Shown here: positions 1-8,896 of the stretch, piece by piece | Layout of the letters: every line of letters starts with the position of its first letter | How positions within the stretch are numbered: the first letter of the stretch is position 1 | DNA from: Polyangiaceae bacterium | GTDB taxonomy: Bacteria; Myxococcota_A; Polyangia; Polyangiales; Polyangiaceae | Direction of reading: 5' to 3' | Assembly: GCA_025353725.1 (NCBI GenBank) | Contig: JANXOF010000061.1 | Span: forward strand, 124,001-188,000 | Length of the DNA stretch: 64,000 nt | Position numbers and translations under genes: made by a program | The notes under the pieces: generated by a model | Database searches by the model: none | Told to the model about the DNA's origin: nothing | Seen by the model: only the letters and a program-made list of their open reading frames with translations

Positions 1-1197
1 GTCAAAAGCGGAGCATAAAGGTAAGAGCCTTCCTCCCTGCAGGTAGTTGCCGTCACCACAGTTGACAGTATTGAGAAACCAGGAGCTTGCCAGGTTCGTT
101 GCGTTGGTTTCGTATTCGTTTCCGGCGGCGTCTAAAAATTTGGCATGAGCGACCACAGAAATTGGATTGAAGTACCCTGTCGTACTGAAACGAAGGTGCT
201 TCTCCCTAAAGTAACGAATGGCGTGCATGGTGTTGTAGTGGGCATCAACGGCTGCGCCGCGAGCGGTAGCCGCCACGTCCCACGAGCCGAGCTTCAACGT
301 GGTGATCGGCGCGGCCCCACCACCCCAGATGCTCGTGCTCACTTTCGGGTAACTCTCGGTCACCATGGCGTGCGCGGGCGTGAACGGTATCGGCGTAACG
401 TCGATCCGGCGGATGTTCCCCGCTTCGCCGAGCGCAGTGAAGCGGACGCCCGGATTGTCGTCCCATACGTTCTGCGCCTCGTTCCGGAGCGCCACGAAGG
501 CCCCCGTCGTTGCGTCGATGGTCACTGTGGCGGTCGAACAGCGATCCGTCTCGCGTAGAATTTGTACGCGCCAAACTAGACGCGGCGACCCTTCAGCCAG
601 CGACACTCCGAGGGAATACCGGGGTGCGGCCTCGTTCCGGTGGACGACCATCCCGCAGAGTTCATCGAACTTTCCATTCGCCACTTCCGCGGCTTGCGCG
701 GAAGAAACTGCAGCCGCGCGCGGGACCGTGGCGAGGTCGGCGCGAAAGCCTGATTGAAGCCACATGAGCGCTCCGCCTTTTGTAAAGCGCGCCGTGGAGT
801 TGACGTCGAAAACCGTTATGTCCGTACCCTTGAGGTAGTGTTCGAAGCGCACGTAAGCGCCGTCTTCCTCGTCGGGTGTGGCTTCGTTCTTGGCCATTAG
901 ACGCAACTCGTCGGCGGCGTCACCTCCGTAAAGTGAGGCGCGGTAGCGTTCGAAGAACCCGCGCGCGGCGAGCTCCGGACTGGCTTCGGTGACGGCCACG
1001 GGATCACGTGGAGCAAGGAAGCGCACCGCCCTTTTCGAAGCGTCGATGTGAACGGCCCACGGGACACCCGTGTCTTGCTCGAGTCGGGCGCTGAGGTCCG
1101 CGGGGGCTGGAGCATCGGGACCCTTGCCGCACGCGACGGGGCCCGCACATGTGGTGATTAGCGAGAGGAGGAGAACATACGTAGGGCTCTTGCGCAT
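1..1197 (-). CDS. Secreted M4 (thermolysin-like) metalloprotease, 5' part; gene runs off the left edge
   Basis: The frame is open from an ATG at 1197 to base 1 (399 codons), so the catalytic HExxH part lies outside the window. The N-terminus is a signal peptide ending near a lipobox-like LITTCAG or PVACGKG stretch. Residues of about 60-250 look like the FTP/PepSY propeptide of thermolysins, including the phrase TIDATTGAFVALRNE. The segment around GAAVDAHYNTMHAIRYF matches the start of the mature thermolysin fold (AVDAHYYAGVTYDYY in thermolysin), and the last residues, with GDGNYLQGG, match the strand just before the zinc motif. By family it should be an extracellular or surface endopeptidase. 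Export and activity are inferred, because the zinc ligands cannot be seen here. Confidence 0.85.
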   Translation of the reverse strand, partial: MRKSPTYVLLLSLITTCAGPVACGKGPDAPAPADLSARLEQDTGVPWAVHIDASKRAVRFLAPRDPVAVTEASPELAARGFFERYRASLYGGDAADELRLMAKNEATPDEEDGAYVRFEHYLKGTDITVFDVNSTARFTKGGALMWLQSGFRADLATVPRAAAVSSAQAAEVANGKFDELCGMVVHRNEAAPRYSLGVSLAEGSPRLVWRVQILRETDRCSTATVTIDATTGAFVALRNEAQNVWDDNPGVRFTALGEAGNIRRIDVTPIPFTPAHAMVTESYPKVSTSIWGGGAAPITTLKLGSWDVAATARGAAVDAHYNTMHAIRYFREKHLRFSTTGYFNPISVVAHAKFLDAAGNEYETNATNLASSWFLNTVNCGDGNYLQGGRLLPLCSAFD

Positions 1198-1305
1198 TTC
1201 CCGCCGGTCGGCCGAAAGCGAGGGCAGTTGCGTAAATCCGACCGCCGCGGGTTCGACAACCCGCTCGCGAGCGGTACCCCGGACGCGACCGCTTTGGCCG
1301 GACCG

Positions 1306-1401
1306 TCATGGCTCCGAGCTCGACGAATACGTACGATCCATCTCGCCCGTCGCCAGGACCTCGCCCCGCTGGAGCACGACGAGGTCGACACGGCTGCACA
1401 T
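1306..1401 (-). pseudogene. Possible remnant of an ABC-transporter ATPase C-terminus
   Basis: A 31-codon frame reads MCSRVDLVVLQRGEVLATGE and continues for 11 more residues. This resembles the end of ABC ATPase domains, where a D-loop/H-loop region is followed by a pattern like LCDRVAVLHRGRLVATG. No Walker or signature motif is open nearby in any frame, so at most a decayed stub remains. The rest of the 380 bases between the protease start (1197) and tRNA-Gln (1577) shows no other convincing gene. A chance match cannot be excluded. Confidence 0.25.
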
Positions 1402-1576
1402 CGCGACTGACCTTGGTGTCAGCGACTTTCACGCTCGACCTCGCGCGGCTTGGCGAGCACCCCGAAAGTGAAGCTGGCCGTTCCAAGCACGCCCCAGAAC
1501 ATGTTTTCGAGCCGGCCGCCGTTCCGGATGTTTACCGGACCGGGGGGGCGTCCCGGATAGGAAGACCCGGTCGCAC

Positions 1577-1650
1577 TGGTTCCGACGGAAGGATTCGAAC
1601 CTTCGTAAGAGGAATCAAAATCCTCTGTCCTGCCATTAGACGACGTCGGA
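1577..1650 (-). tRNA. tRNA-Gln (anticodon TTG), CCA encoded
   Basis: The minus strand folds into a complete cloverleaf. The acceptor stem is TCCGACG paired with CGTCGGA, with discriminator A and an encoded CCA (1577-1579). The D stem is GTCT/GGAC and the anticodon stem GAGGA/TCCTC encloses loop TTTTGAT, giving anticodon TTG (Gln). The T stem is GAAGG/CCTTC with loop TTCGAAT. All stems pair throughout, the D stem including one T-G pair. Confidence 0.97.
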
Positions 1651-2085
1651 ATACGGCCGCCATGCTACCGCAGCCCCGCGCGAACGCCAAGATGAGACGT
1701 CGCGTCGAGATCCTGCACGACCGTTTTTTCGCGGACGGTTGGCGAACCTGTCGCGAGGCTTCGGGTGCGATCGCGGAGCGGCGCTGCGCCTAAAATCTGC
1801 GATTTGAGCGACTTTGAGCCGTTCACGAAGCCTGGACGACCCCCGGGGGGTGGGCAAGCCAGGGCCTATCGGCCCTGCGCGTCTTGTGGCGAGTAGACGC
1901 GCCGCTTCGCGCGGACTTGAAGGTAGCCGGCAAGCTGGTGGTCCACTTTGCCGCTTCGTAGGCTCAGCGCCGCGGCGACGTACTTCAGCGTGCGACGAAG
2001 CGAGCTTTTTCGAGACGGTAAAAAACTACGCAGCCGAGTGCTCGTCGCGCCTTGACAATGCGCTCCGGTGGGCCAGACCGCCGAC
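1651..2085. other. Gene-free stretch with one hairpin
   Basis: No reading frame here has a convincing start, ribosome site or protein-like composition. The only structure seen is a perfect 7-bp hairpin at 1860-1877 (CAGGGCC, loop TATC, GGCCCTG), with no T-run on either side. It could be an RNA hairpin in the leader of the downstream lipoprotein gene, but nothing links it to a known regulator. Confidence 0.4.
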
Positions 2086-2487
2086 ATGTCAACCGCTACA
2101 CCAAGCCGCTGCTCTTCTCCTAAATCTGTCGTCGTCGCGGGTCTCTTCACCCTTGCGTCGATGCTGGCGACCGTCTCCGCGTGCACCGCACCGTCGTCGG
2201 TCGAAGAGGCAACGACGGGAGCGAGCGCGAACGATCTCGTCGCTGCTCGCAAAATCCTCGCCGATGGCTCGACGCGGCTGGACGTCGCGTTTGCGGCCTA
2301 CCGCGGCGAACTTCGCTTGCAAGGCGTTGACGGTTTTCAATCGTTTTGCCAGCAACTCAAATGGGGTCAGCTCGCGCCGGAGACCGTGGCCCAAGCGGCA
2401 GTTCGCGCCGGCCTGCTCAGTGCCGATGCAAGCGACAAAGACTGGATGTGGCAATTCAAACTTGCAATGCAGAGCGTCTGCCGCTGA
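2086..2487 (+). CDS. Small lipoprotein of unknown function
   Basis: This encodes 133 residues. A basic N-terminus and the hydrophobic stretch VVVAGLFTLASMLATVSAC end in a lipobox (TVSAC), so it should be a Sec-exported lipoprotein. The mature part is helical-looking and ends in VCR. The ATG at 2086 is preferred over one six codons upstream because it gives a signal peptide of normal length. No known family is recognised. It stands alone, between a gene-free region and an unrelated pair of small genes. Confidence 0.7.
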   Translation: MSTATPSRCSSPKSVVVAGLFTLASMLATVSACTAPSSVEEATTGASANDLVAARKILADGSTRLDVAFAAYRGELRLQGVDGFQSFCQQLKWGQLAPETVAQAAVRAGLLSADASDKDWMWQFKLAMQSVCR

Positions 2488-3018
2488 CTCACTCGCAGGC
2501 TGGCACTTTGCGGCGATTCATCGCGGTCTGAGGCGCCGACCGGAGACAACGGTTCTTCTTACAGTTTTGTTTCAAGACCTTGACGGTGCACAATGCGCTA
2601 GGCGTGCACCTGTCGATTTCGACCTCGAGACCGTCGGCTCGCTTCCAATGTTCGACGATGCAGCGGCCATGGCTTGCGGAGTCCGCGGGTCGGTAACACG
2701 GACTCGGCTTCGCCCAAGGCGCTGATGCGGTTCGTTGCCATACGGGCCGCCGAGTTTGCCCAAAACGCGCGCGCGTTCAACGAACCGTCGGTAAAGAACC
2801 TCGAGCACGCTGACTCGCTTCGTGAGCCCCGGGATGCGACCGTCGGCAAGGCGTCGTGCGAAAGGAGCGGGGCGATTTGCATCGCGTTGCGGATGTGCGC
2901 CGGCCAAGAAGGATGAACGAGCGCCAGTTCGAGGGGTCGCCTTCGTGGCCTGCAATGTGCAGCGCGCGGTGCGGACCTCGCGGCGATGTACGTTGCGACG
3001 ACACGAGGGCACGAAGAC
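2488..3018. other. No convincing gene
   Basis: Both strands carry overlapping open frames of 80-156 codons here, but they are Arg/Ser/Pro-rich, lack clear starts and overlap one another. A plus-strand stretch at about 2690-2916 has somewhat more balanced composition and could be a decayed coding remnant, but no family is recognisable. Confidence 0.4.
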
Positions 3019-3285
3019 ATGAGCGCACCGAATCGAAACCACGCTGTCTCACTCGATTACTCGATGGCTGAGCTTCGCTTTGAGCGAGATGCCTTGAGGA
3101 CACGAGTGAGGATTCTCGAGTCCGCGCTCGCGTGTATCGGTCGCGAGGCGGAGCTGCCATCGCGCGTGCCGGAAACTTCATTTATTGCGGTCCACCGGAT
3201 CGCCAGCGTCGTGCGCCAGTCGCTGGAAGAGCCGGACGCTACCCCGGTGACGGGCTTGCGACCTGTCGCGTGCGCGAAGTGCTGA
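3019..3285 (+). CDS. Small coiled-coil protein of unknown function
   Basis: This encodes 88 residues starting at MSAPNRNHAV. The middle (MAELRFERDALRTRVRILES) has heptad-like spacing typical of a short coiled coil, and the C-terminus ends in two Cys (VACAKC). An ATG eleven codons upstream is also in frame. The next gene, a GreA/GreB-like factor, starts 39 bases downstream on the same strand, so the two are probably co-transcribed. No family was recognised. The short length and lack of known relatives leave the function open. Confidence 0.6.
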   Translation: MSAPNRNHAVSLDYSMAELRFERDALRTRVRILESALACIGREAELPSRVPETSFIAVHRIASVVRQSLEEPDATPVTGLRPVACAKC

Positions 3286-3324
3286 TCTCCAACACGAGGT
3301 CTTTCGCGCTAACGTGACTCGACC

Positions 3325-3816
3325 GTGACCCAAGAACGAAAGCGCGTGTTACTCGAGAGCCTCGTCGCGCAGGTCGAGTCGGAGGTCGTCACGATGCGAA
3401 AGGCGGCCTATGACGCTGCCGAGGCCGCGACCCACGCAGAGGCGAAGCCGGAGAATGACAAGGATACGCGTGCGCTCGAGGCCTCGTACCTTGCTGCGGG
3501 TCAGGCCGAAAGAGTACGCGCGCTCGAGATCGCGCTAAGGCACCTCGTTGGTCTCGAGCTGCAGGACGTTAGCGCGTCAAAGCCCATTTGTGCATCTGCG
3601 GTAATCACGCTTGAGGACGCTGCGGGAAACCGGGCCGTTTACTTTATGTCGCCCCACGGCGGAGGGCTAAAACTCAATCTAGAGGAGACGACGATTCAGG
3701 TGGTGACGCCGCAATCGCCGCTTGGAAAAGCGCTTCTCGGGCGCGTGCTGGGGGACACGATTGAGCTCCGCGGCAAAGCTGGATTGAGAGAAATGTCGAT
3801 CGTCGACGTTTGGTAG
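3325..3816 (+). CDS. GreA/GreB-family transcription elongation factor-like protein
   Basis: This encodes 163 residues beginning with GTG. The first 75 residues are acidic and helical, as in the antiparallel coiled coil of Gre factors. The C-terminal half fits the Gre FKBP-like domain, most clearly in VTPQSPLGKALLGRVLGD followed by TIEL, which matches the conserved SPLG.ALLG..vGD pattern. True GreA enters the RNA polymerase secondary channel and stimulates transcript cleavage with acidic residues at the coiled-coil tip. Whether this divergent protein does so, or is instead a GreA-like inhibitor, is not known. A GC-rich hairpin follows the stop at once. Confidence 0.8.
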   Translation: MTQERKRVLLESLVAQVESEVVTMRKAAYDAAEAATHAEAKPENDKDTRALEASYLAAGQAERVRALEIALRHLVGLELQDVSASKPICASAVITLEDAAGNRAVYFMSPHGGGLKLNLEETTIQVVTPQSPLGKALLGRVLGDTIELRGKAGLREMSIVDVW

Positions 3817-3842
3817 GCGTCGCGTTGTTCGTGACGCGACGC
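3817..3842 (+). terminator. Hairpin directly after the Gre-like gene
   Basis: Perfect 8-bp inverted repeat GCGTCGCG / CGCGACGC with a 10-base loop, starting at the first base after the TAG stop. No T-run follows, so it is at best a partial intrinsic terminator or an mRNA-stabilising structure. Confidence 0.35.
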
Positions 3843-4026
3843 GGCGACGAAGACTTGACCTTCTTGACGAACGAGAGCACAGCACCGCGCAGATGTTGAC
3901 TCAACTCGTTGCCTCTATCGTCCGGCGCCTGCGTCGCAACCGCAAACGCTACATGCCGGCACTGATTCTCGCCGGGGGATGACTATTGTTTGCCGCTGCG
4001 GCTCGTGGGGGGCCAAGCGAACCGCG

Positions 4027-4356
4027 TCATAGGCGCTTTCGACCGTGGTTCAGGGCGAATGCGTTCCTCAGTCTTTGCGCCGTACGTTCGTCGATGGATT
4101 CGGGGAAAGCCAGACGCGCGTAGTCGTCTTGCCTGACGGCCCGAATCACACCGGTCGGCCGGGGACGTAGCTGCCGCGTTATGTCGCGCACTTCGGAGAG
4201 GAACGCGGGCGGGACCCTTCCGCGCGCCACGCATACCCGGACGGCTTCCCTGTCTGCGTCGCGAAGCCTTAGGCAAAACACTTCGTTTCGACGCCGTGCC
4301 GCCCAAAGCGCGAGGAAGATGAGCCCGATGACGCCGCCTACGTACGCCGCATCCAT
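4027..4356 (-). CDS. DUF3634 family membrane-anchored protein
   Basis: This encodes 109 residues. An N-terminal membrane segment (AAYVGGVIGLIFLALWAA) is followed by a small domain with VCVARGRVPPAFLSEVRDI, the hallmark of the DUF3634 family, in which a short strand (v.v.RGriPp.lL.el.Di) follows one helix. Family members are small inner-membrane proteins of unknown function. It begins 12 bases after the lipoprotein gene 4369-4737, so the two probably form an operon. Confidence 0.75.
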   Translation of the reverse strand: MDAAYVGGVIGLIFLALWAARRRNEVFCLRLRDADREAVRVCVARGRVPPAFLSEVRDITRQLRPRPTGVIRAVRQDDYARLAFPESIDERTAQRLRNAFALNHGRKRL

Positions 4357-4368
4357 GGTTTATCCAGA

Positions 4369-4737
4369 CTATTTGAGTGAGCCGAAGCCGCCGCTGCGAC
4401 GTGAGCCGTCCGAATTCCGAATGCCTTTCTCGGGCTCCGCACTCGTCGGCACATCCGTCGGGTCGCCACCCTTTTCGCTCGTTAGACGTGTTGGCGCGTC
4501 CGGATCTGCGGCGCGGTGGGCTTTGCGAACCCTCGGCGCGCGAGCCATCTCAGCCGACATAAGACGAGCCGCTCCGGCGATTGAAGCCACGGGAGGTGTG
4601 GGCGCCGCGTCTCGGGTGGCTGAGCGCCGCGACGCGCACCCGCTGGTACTGATGGTAAACGCCAGCGCGGGTACGAGTACGAGCGACACCCTGCTCGACG
4701 CGAGAACTAACCGTCGTGTTGCGACAAACACGTTCAT
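4369..4737 (-). CDS. Small lipoprotein of unknown function
   Basis: This encodes 122 residues from the ATG at 4737. The signal peptide (VLVPALAFTISTSGC) ends in a lipobox at residue 31 or so. The mature chain is low-complexity, rich in Ala, Arg, Pro and Glu, and without Cys. The frame remains open far upstream, but that extension lacks protein-like features, overlaps the divergent gene at 4796, and would bury the signal peptide. It lies upstream of the DUF3634 gene with a 12-base gap. No family is recognised. Confidence 0.65.
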   Translation of the reverse strand: MNVFVATRRLVLASSRVSLVLVPALAFTISTSGCASRRSATRDAAPTPPVASIAGAARLMSAEMARAPRVRKAHRAADPDAPTRLTSEKGGDPTDVPTSAEPEKGIRNSDGSRRSGGFGSLK

Positions 4738-4795
4738 GCGCGGCGGTCTTAGCACCACCGGCGCGTCGCGCCACCGGTGATACGGTGCCGCCGGC

Positions 4796-5191
4796 ATGAA
4801 CAGCCCACTCCGGACCGCGGCGTTCGCTTCCTTTGGCGTCGTGGGACTCGTCTTCACGCTTCTGGCGCTCACACCGAATTCCGTCGCGCACGCCGAGGCG
4901 CAAGGGTCTCCTGCCTGCCCCGAGCTTCCGTGCTCTGTTCTTCGGAGCTGCTCGAGCACGGGCGTGGCCTGCCGGCCCGACGACCGCTCGTGTACAGAAC
5001 GCGCACGCGGTAACGATCTCGAGGTCAAGTGTGAGCAGGCGTGCGACGATGGCTCGAGACTTATCTATTGCCCCCCGGATACGGGACGCTCTGATTCACG
5101 CGTCGTATGGATATTGCTCGCCGTCGCCTTGCTCCTTACCGTTGTTGGGAGCTCGCTTTTGGTCTTCATTTTCAAGAAAAAACAGGCTTAG
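4796..5191 (+). CDS. Secreted Cys-rich protein with C-terminal membrane anchor
   Basis: This encodes 131 residues. A signal peptide (FGVVGLVFTLLALTPNSVAHA) is followed by a small domain with eight Cys (CPELPC, SC, AC, SC, C, C, YC). A C-terminal membrane helix (VVWILLAVALLLTVVGSSLL) then ends in the basic tail FKKKQA. This is the layout of a type I membrane protein with a disulfide-bonded exported domain. Its TAG stop overlaps the TAA stop of the convergent GH13 gene, so the genes share bases. It is transcribed divergently from the lipoprotein at 4737, 58 bases away. The function is unknown. Confidence 0.75.
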   Translation: MNSPLRTAAFASFGVVGLVFTLLALTPNSVAHAEAQGSPACPELPCSVLRSCSSTGVACRPDDRSCTERARGNDLEVKCEQACDDGSRLIYCPPDTGRSDSRVVWILLAVALLLTVVGSSLLVFIFKKKQA

Positions 5192-8100
5192 TCGACCGCA
5201 GCGCCTGACGGCTTTACGGGAGGCGCAAGGAGGATGTCGTTGCCAAGCGCTTTGGCGACGCGCCGCGCTCGATAGCCCTCTTTCGACGCGACTCGGCGGA
5301 CGTCATCGACCTGCCGCGCAGCCATTGCCGCGCTCACATGACCCAAGATGAATTCGCGTTCGGCGGCGAACTGCGCGAGCTCCTCGAACCGCTCCTTCAC
5401 GAGCCACTCGACTCCATTCGCGTCGTGAACGCCCAAGAACTCACGACCGCTCGGATCGGTCAGGCTTTCGCGCATGATTTCGCGCAGCGGCGCCGACTGG
5501 AGCGTGGCGCCGAGCAAAACGAGCTGCGCCCGCCGCAGCGGTAGTGAAGTGCTTACAACGTCCTGGCTAAGAGCCTCGCTCAATGGGAGGGCCAGCTTCC
5601 AGCGTTCTTCGATAGCTAGGCCACTCGTGTCAACGTCGCCCACCGCGATAAGGCTGACTACGGCGTCGATATGCGCCCAAGCGAGAAGCGTTGGCGTATC
5701 CAGTTTAGCCCGGGCGTGAATGGCTTTCCCACTGTCGGCGCGCGCGTGTTCGCACGCGAGGATTGCGTGTACTCGCTTGCGAAGCGTTGCCTTGACGGGT
5801 TCGACGTCCACGTCGACGGCCCTCATGAAGGCAAGTCCCTTGGCCACGTCTTCGAAGCGCGAGTCGAGCGCCTGCGTCGCCTCTTTCGTCGGGGTGTTGT
5901 CCTGCACGTCCCAACCCGTTGTGAGATAGGAGAGGTGCTCTGAACTGAGCGCCACGCGCAGCGGGTCGTGCAAAGGGCGAAATCTAAGCCTCACCAACGC
6001 CTCCGCGATCGACGGCACGCCGCGTCCGTCGAGTTCGGCGGCGAGCGCTGCGTACGGCGATGCGTCGCTCGCCGTAACGGCTCGAAAATCGGTTAGCACA
6101 TGGTACTTGAACGCGCCGAACGCCCAGAAAAAACCGCTGTCGAGTTCACCTATGGGTCGTAGGTATTCGAGCGTCGCGCTGAGATCGCGGAAGACCACCC
6201 AGTCCAACGGCGCGCGAGTGGCGCTCGCTGCGAAACCCAAGCCGAGTGCGAGCGTCGAAGGGGCAAGTGGGCCGCCGTCGCGGCGTGACGGAACCGCTCG
6301 GAAGATGTGCCCATGCGTCTCCTTGAACTTGTTGTTGTAGAGGACGAGCGCGTGCTCCGCTCCCGCGCCGTTGGAGTAGGCGTAGACGTCATCGTCGACG
6401 TGGCCGTCACTGCCCTCTTTGACAAAGTCGTAAAGCACGAAACGTTCGACGCCGCTAAAAAGGTAGCGCTTTCGCAAAAGAGGGAAAAGTTCACGCTCGT
6501 GTCGCTCGACGAGCGTCTCGTTCACCGACTCGTCCCACTTCGCTCGTCGGTATTCCATACCGTATTTTTCGTGTAAACCTTCGACTTGGCCATGACCGAA
6601 CATCGGTAACCCCGGCATGGTGCACATGAGCGTTGCGACACCAAAGTACTTGTCGTCGCTTCCGAACTGAGCGACGGCCGTCTCTTCATCGGGGTTGTTC
6701 ATGAAATTTACGAAGCGTTTCAGGATCTCGGGCTCGAAATCGAGAACGTTCTTGATCGTTTGGCGATATTTCTCGTTCTCCTCGGACTTCAGCATATTCA
6801 TGAAAGCCGAATTGTAAACACGGTGCATCCCGAGCGTGCGAACGAAGTATCCCTCCATCATCCAAAACGCCTCGGCGAGCAAAAGTGTGTTTGGGGCACG
6901 CTCTCTCACGGCGTCCACCACCTCGCGCCAAAATTCGAGCGGAAAGACGCGATCGAATTCCTCGGCGGTCATTGCGTAGTTCGAGCGCGAAGGGATAGCG
7001 CCGCCGCTCCCCGGGAGCGGAAACCAAAGGCGTGAAAAGTGCCTTTTAGCGAGTGTCATTGCGGCATCGAAACGGATAATCGGGAACATACGCGCTACGT
7101 GAAGAATCGTCTCGATGACGGCGCGGCGCACTTCGGCTCGTGTGTAATCGAGCTGGGCCGTATCGTTCCACGGCATGCTCGTGCCGTCGTTGCCGTGATA
7201 AATAAATCGGTCTTCACCGCTCTGCCGATCGTGGCGCCTGAAAACTACGGCGGCGTCGGTCTCGTCCCAGTATCCCTCTTCAATGAAAATCCCGACGCGC
7301 GCATCTTCCGACAAGTCTGGTCCGCCAAAGCGATAGCCAGGAAACGGAGGCTGCGAGGCTTGGATAAACCAATCCGGGTGGTTCACGACCCACTCTGCGT
7401 CGATACCAACGTGATTCGGAACCATGTCGGCTGCGAGGCGGAGTCCGCGATTCCACGCGCGTTGCTTCAAGTTCTCGTAGGCTTCATAGCCTCCAAGTGA
7501 CGGCGCAATGTCGTACTTCATAAGCGAATACGCAGACGCGACAGCATCCGCATCGCCGCGCATCTGCTTTATTTTTTTCGAGGCGTGACTTCGCTCGAAA
7601 AGGCCGATAAGCCACAGTCCTGTAAATCCGCGACGCGCGAGTGTTTCGAGCTCGGCGTCCGGAATTTGGTCGAGACGCTCGATCGATCGTGCGTATTTTT
7701 TCGATAGTTGATCGAGCCAAACAAAGACCGTCTTTGCCACGAGGACGACGTGCGGCATCCAGTCGAGGTCGGCGCTGAATCGCTTCGGTTCATCGTCGAC
7801 CTTGCCGTGTCCAAAGTGCATAGCGTCGAGCACGGGAGCGCCGGGGCCAGGGCCACCTCGGTGGAAGTACTGCTCTTCCTCGCGGACAAAGTCTTTCGCG
7901 CCGAGCAGGCGGCGCCACAAGGCAAGCTGGTCGAGACCGAGCGCGTGGCCCCAGCGCTCTTCGATGTACGTGAGCTGCGCCAGGATGGACGCGGGAGCCG
8001 CTCGGCTCGGTGCAAGCAGGAGGTCAATGAGGCTCTCGCCGGCGTGCCCGCGCGGACCAAAAGCAGGCGCGTCGTCTCTGAAAAAGCGACGCGCTTCGTC

Positions 8101-8652
8101 GACGAACGCGCCGTATGCAGGGCCGAGGCCATCGTCGCTCACGAGCGTTCGAACGCTGTCATAGGCGGGGTTTTGATTCGTGATCCAGAGCAAGATAAGC
8201 TCTTCGGTCACTCCGTCTTCGACGGCTTCCTTTTCTGGGCTGTACGGCCCAGCAGGATCGTGCCGAATCACCGTTTCCGCAGTCTCCTCGCGCATTTTGT
8301 TGTAGATTGCAGGTTTCGGAAAGGCGGTAAGAAAGGCCACCACCGTTTCGTGCGCGGCCGGTCCGAGACGCTCGGCGAGGCGACTGCGGAGGCTGCCGAA
8401 CACGTCGTGATAGCGTTCTCGGTAAAGCCCGATCACAGCGTGGAAAATTTCGTGGACGAGCACCATCGCCGCAAGCTCGGCAGGCCGAACGCGACGTTTG
8501 GGGTCGGTATCCACGGTTCGTTCGTTGATGCGTTCGGCGAAGCGTCTCGCCTCCCCGGTGTCTGCAAAGGCGAGTTCGCCGCGCGCCGAGAAGTAGGCGT
8601 CGTCGGAGCGGGTAGGGAAGTAAGCGTCGCGAGCCGTCTTCCGAGCATGCAT
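5188..8652 (-). CDS. Large GH13 alpha-amylase-family protein with N-terminal HExxH region
   Basis: This encodes 1154 residues. Residues of about 330-760 carry the GH13 barrel: motif I DMVPNH (409-414), motif II with nucleophile RFDA (Asp529), and motif III LLLAEAF with the acid/base Glu594. The equivalent of motif IV reads NPDEE (653-657) instead of the usual NHD, so Asp655 is kept but the preceding His is Pro. Ahead of this, about 300 residues include VLVHEIFHAVIGLY with an HExxH at 67-71, suggesting a zinc-peptidase-like or decayed helical domain. The C-terminal 350 residues are helical and unassigned. There is no signal peptide, so it is probably cytoplasmic and acts on an alpha-glucan. 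The substrate is not predictable. Confidence 0.85.
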   Translation of the reverse strand: MHARKTARDAYFPTRSDDAYFSARGELAFADTGEARRFAERINERTVDTDPKRRVRPAELAAMVLVHEIFHAVIGLYRERYHDVFGSLRSRLAERLGPAAHETVVAFLTAFPKPAIYNKMREETAETVIRHDPAGPYSPEKEAVEDGVTEELILLWITNQNPAYDSVRTLVSDDGLGPAYGAFVDEARRFFRDDAPAFGPRGHAGESLIDLLLAPSRAAPASILAQLTYIEERWGHALGLDQLALWRRLLGAKDFVREEEQYFHRGGPGPGAPVLDAMHFGHGKVDDEPKRFSADLDWMPHVVLVAKTVFVWLDQLSKKYARSIERLDQIPDAELETLARRGFTGLWLIGLFERSHASKKIKQMRGDADAVASAYSLMKYDIAPSLGGYEAYENLKQRAWNRGLRLAADMVPNHVGIDAEWVVNHPDWFIQASQPPFPGYRFGGPDLSEDARVGIFIEEGYWDETDAAVVFRRHDRQSGEDRFIYHGNDGTSMPWNDTAQLDYTRAEVRRAVIETILHVARMFPIIRFDAAMTLAKRHFSRLWFPLPGSGGAIPSRSNYAMTAEEFDRVFPLEFWREVVDAVRERAPNTLLLAEAFWMMEGYFVRTLGMHRVYNSAFMNMLKSEENEKYRQTIKNVLDFEPEILKRFVNFMNNPDEETAVAQFGSDDKYFGVATLMCTMPGLPMFGHGQVEGLHEKYGMEYRRAKWDESVNETLVERHERELFPLLRKRYLFSGVERFVLYDFVKEGSDGHVDDDVYAYSNGAGAEHALVLYNNKFKETHGHIFRAVPSRRDGGPLAPSTLALGLGFAASATRAPLDWVVFRDLSATLEYLRPIGELDSGFFWAFGAFKYHVLTDFRAVTASDASPYAALAAELDGRGVPSIAEALVRLRFRPLHDPLRVALSSEHLSYLTTGWDVQDNTPTKEATQALDSRFEDVAKGLAFMRAVDVDVEPVKATLRKRVHAILACEHARADSGKAIHARAKLDTPTLLAWAHIDAVVSLIAVGDVDTSGLAIEERWKLALPLSEALSQDVVSTSLPLRRAQLVLLGATLQSAPLREIMRESLTDPSGREFLGVHDANGVEWLVKERFEELAQFAAEREFILGHVSAAMAARQVDDVRRVASKEGYRARRVAKALGNDILLAPPVKPSGAAVD

Positions 8653-8896
8653 GACCAGTACTTAGCGCGGCAGGCGCTCGGCGCCCACGCTGAAACGACG
8701 CGCAAGGCGGCACCCTGACCTACGTTTGCCTGTTTGTCACGCGGTGGAAGGTAGGTCATCGAGAGCGCCTCTCCCACGACGCGGGTGGGGCCTGCAACCT
8801 GTGCGCGAGGGTGTGAGGGTCGACAGGACACGAGCCGATTGGCGATCGAGCCGTGGACGCGACGGGTATACTTTCTCAGGCTTGCCTCCGTACGAG

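Noticed and set aside
1814-2725. Plus-strand open frame of 303 codons
   Set aside because: Overlaps the lipoprotein at 2086 in another frame, is Arg/Ser-rich and has no domain; the signal peptide and lipobox favour the lipoprotein frame.
2572-3042. Minus-strand frame of 156 codons with a protein-like middle (GLTKRVSVLEVLYRRFVERA)
   Set aside because: Partly overlaps the start of the plus-strand gene at 3019. The ends are low-complexity and no homologous family came to mind, so left as unsupported.
7708-8718. Plus-strand open frame of 336 codons
   Set aside because: Mirror of the GH13 gene's N-terminal coding region; no start context and no domain.
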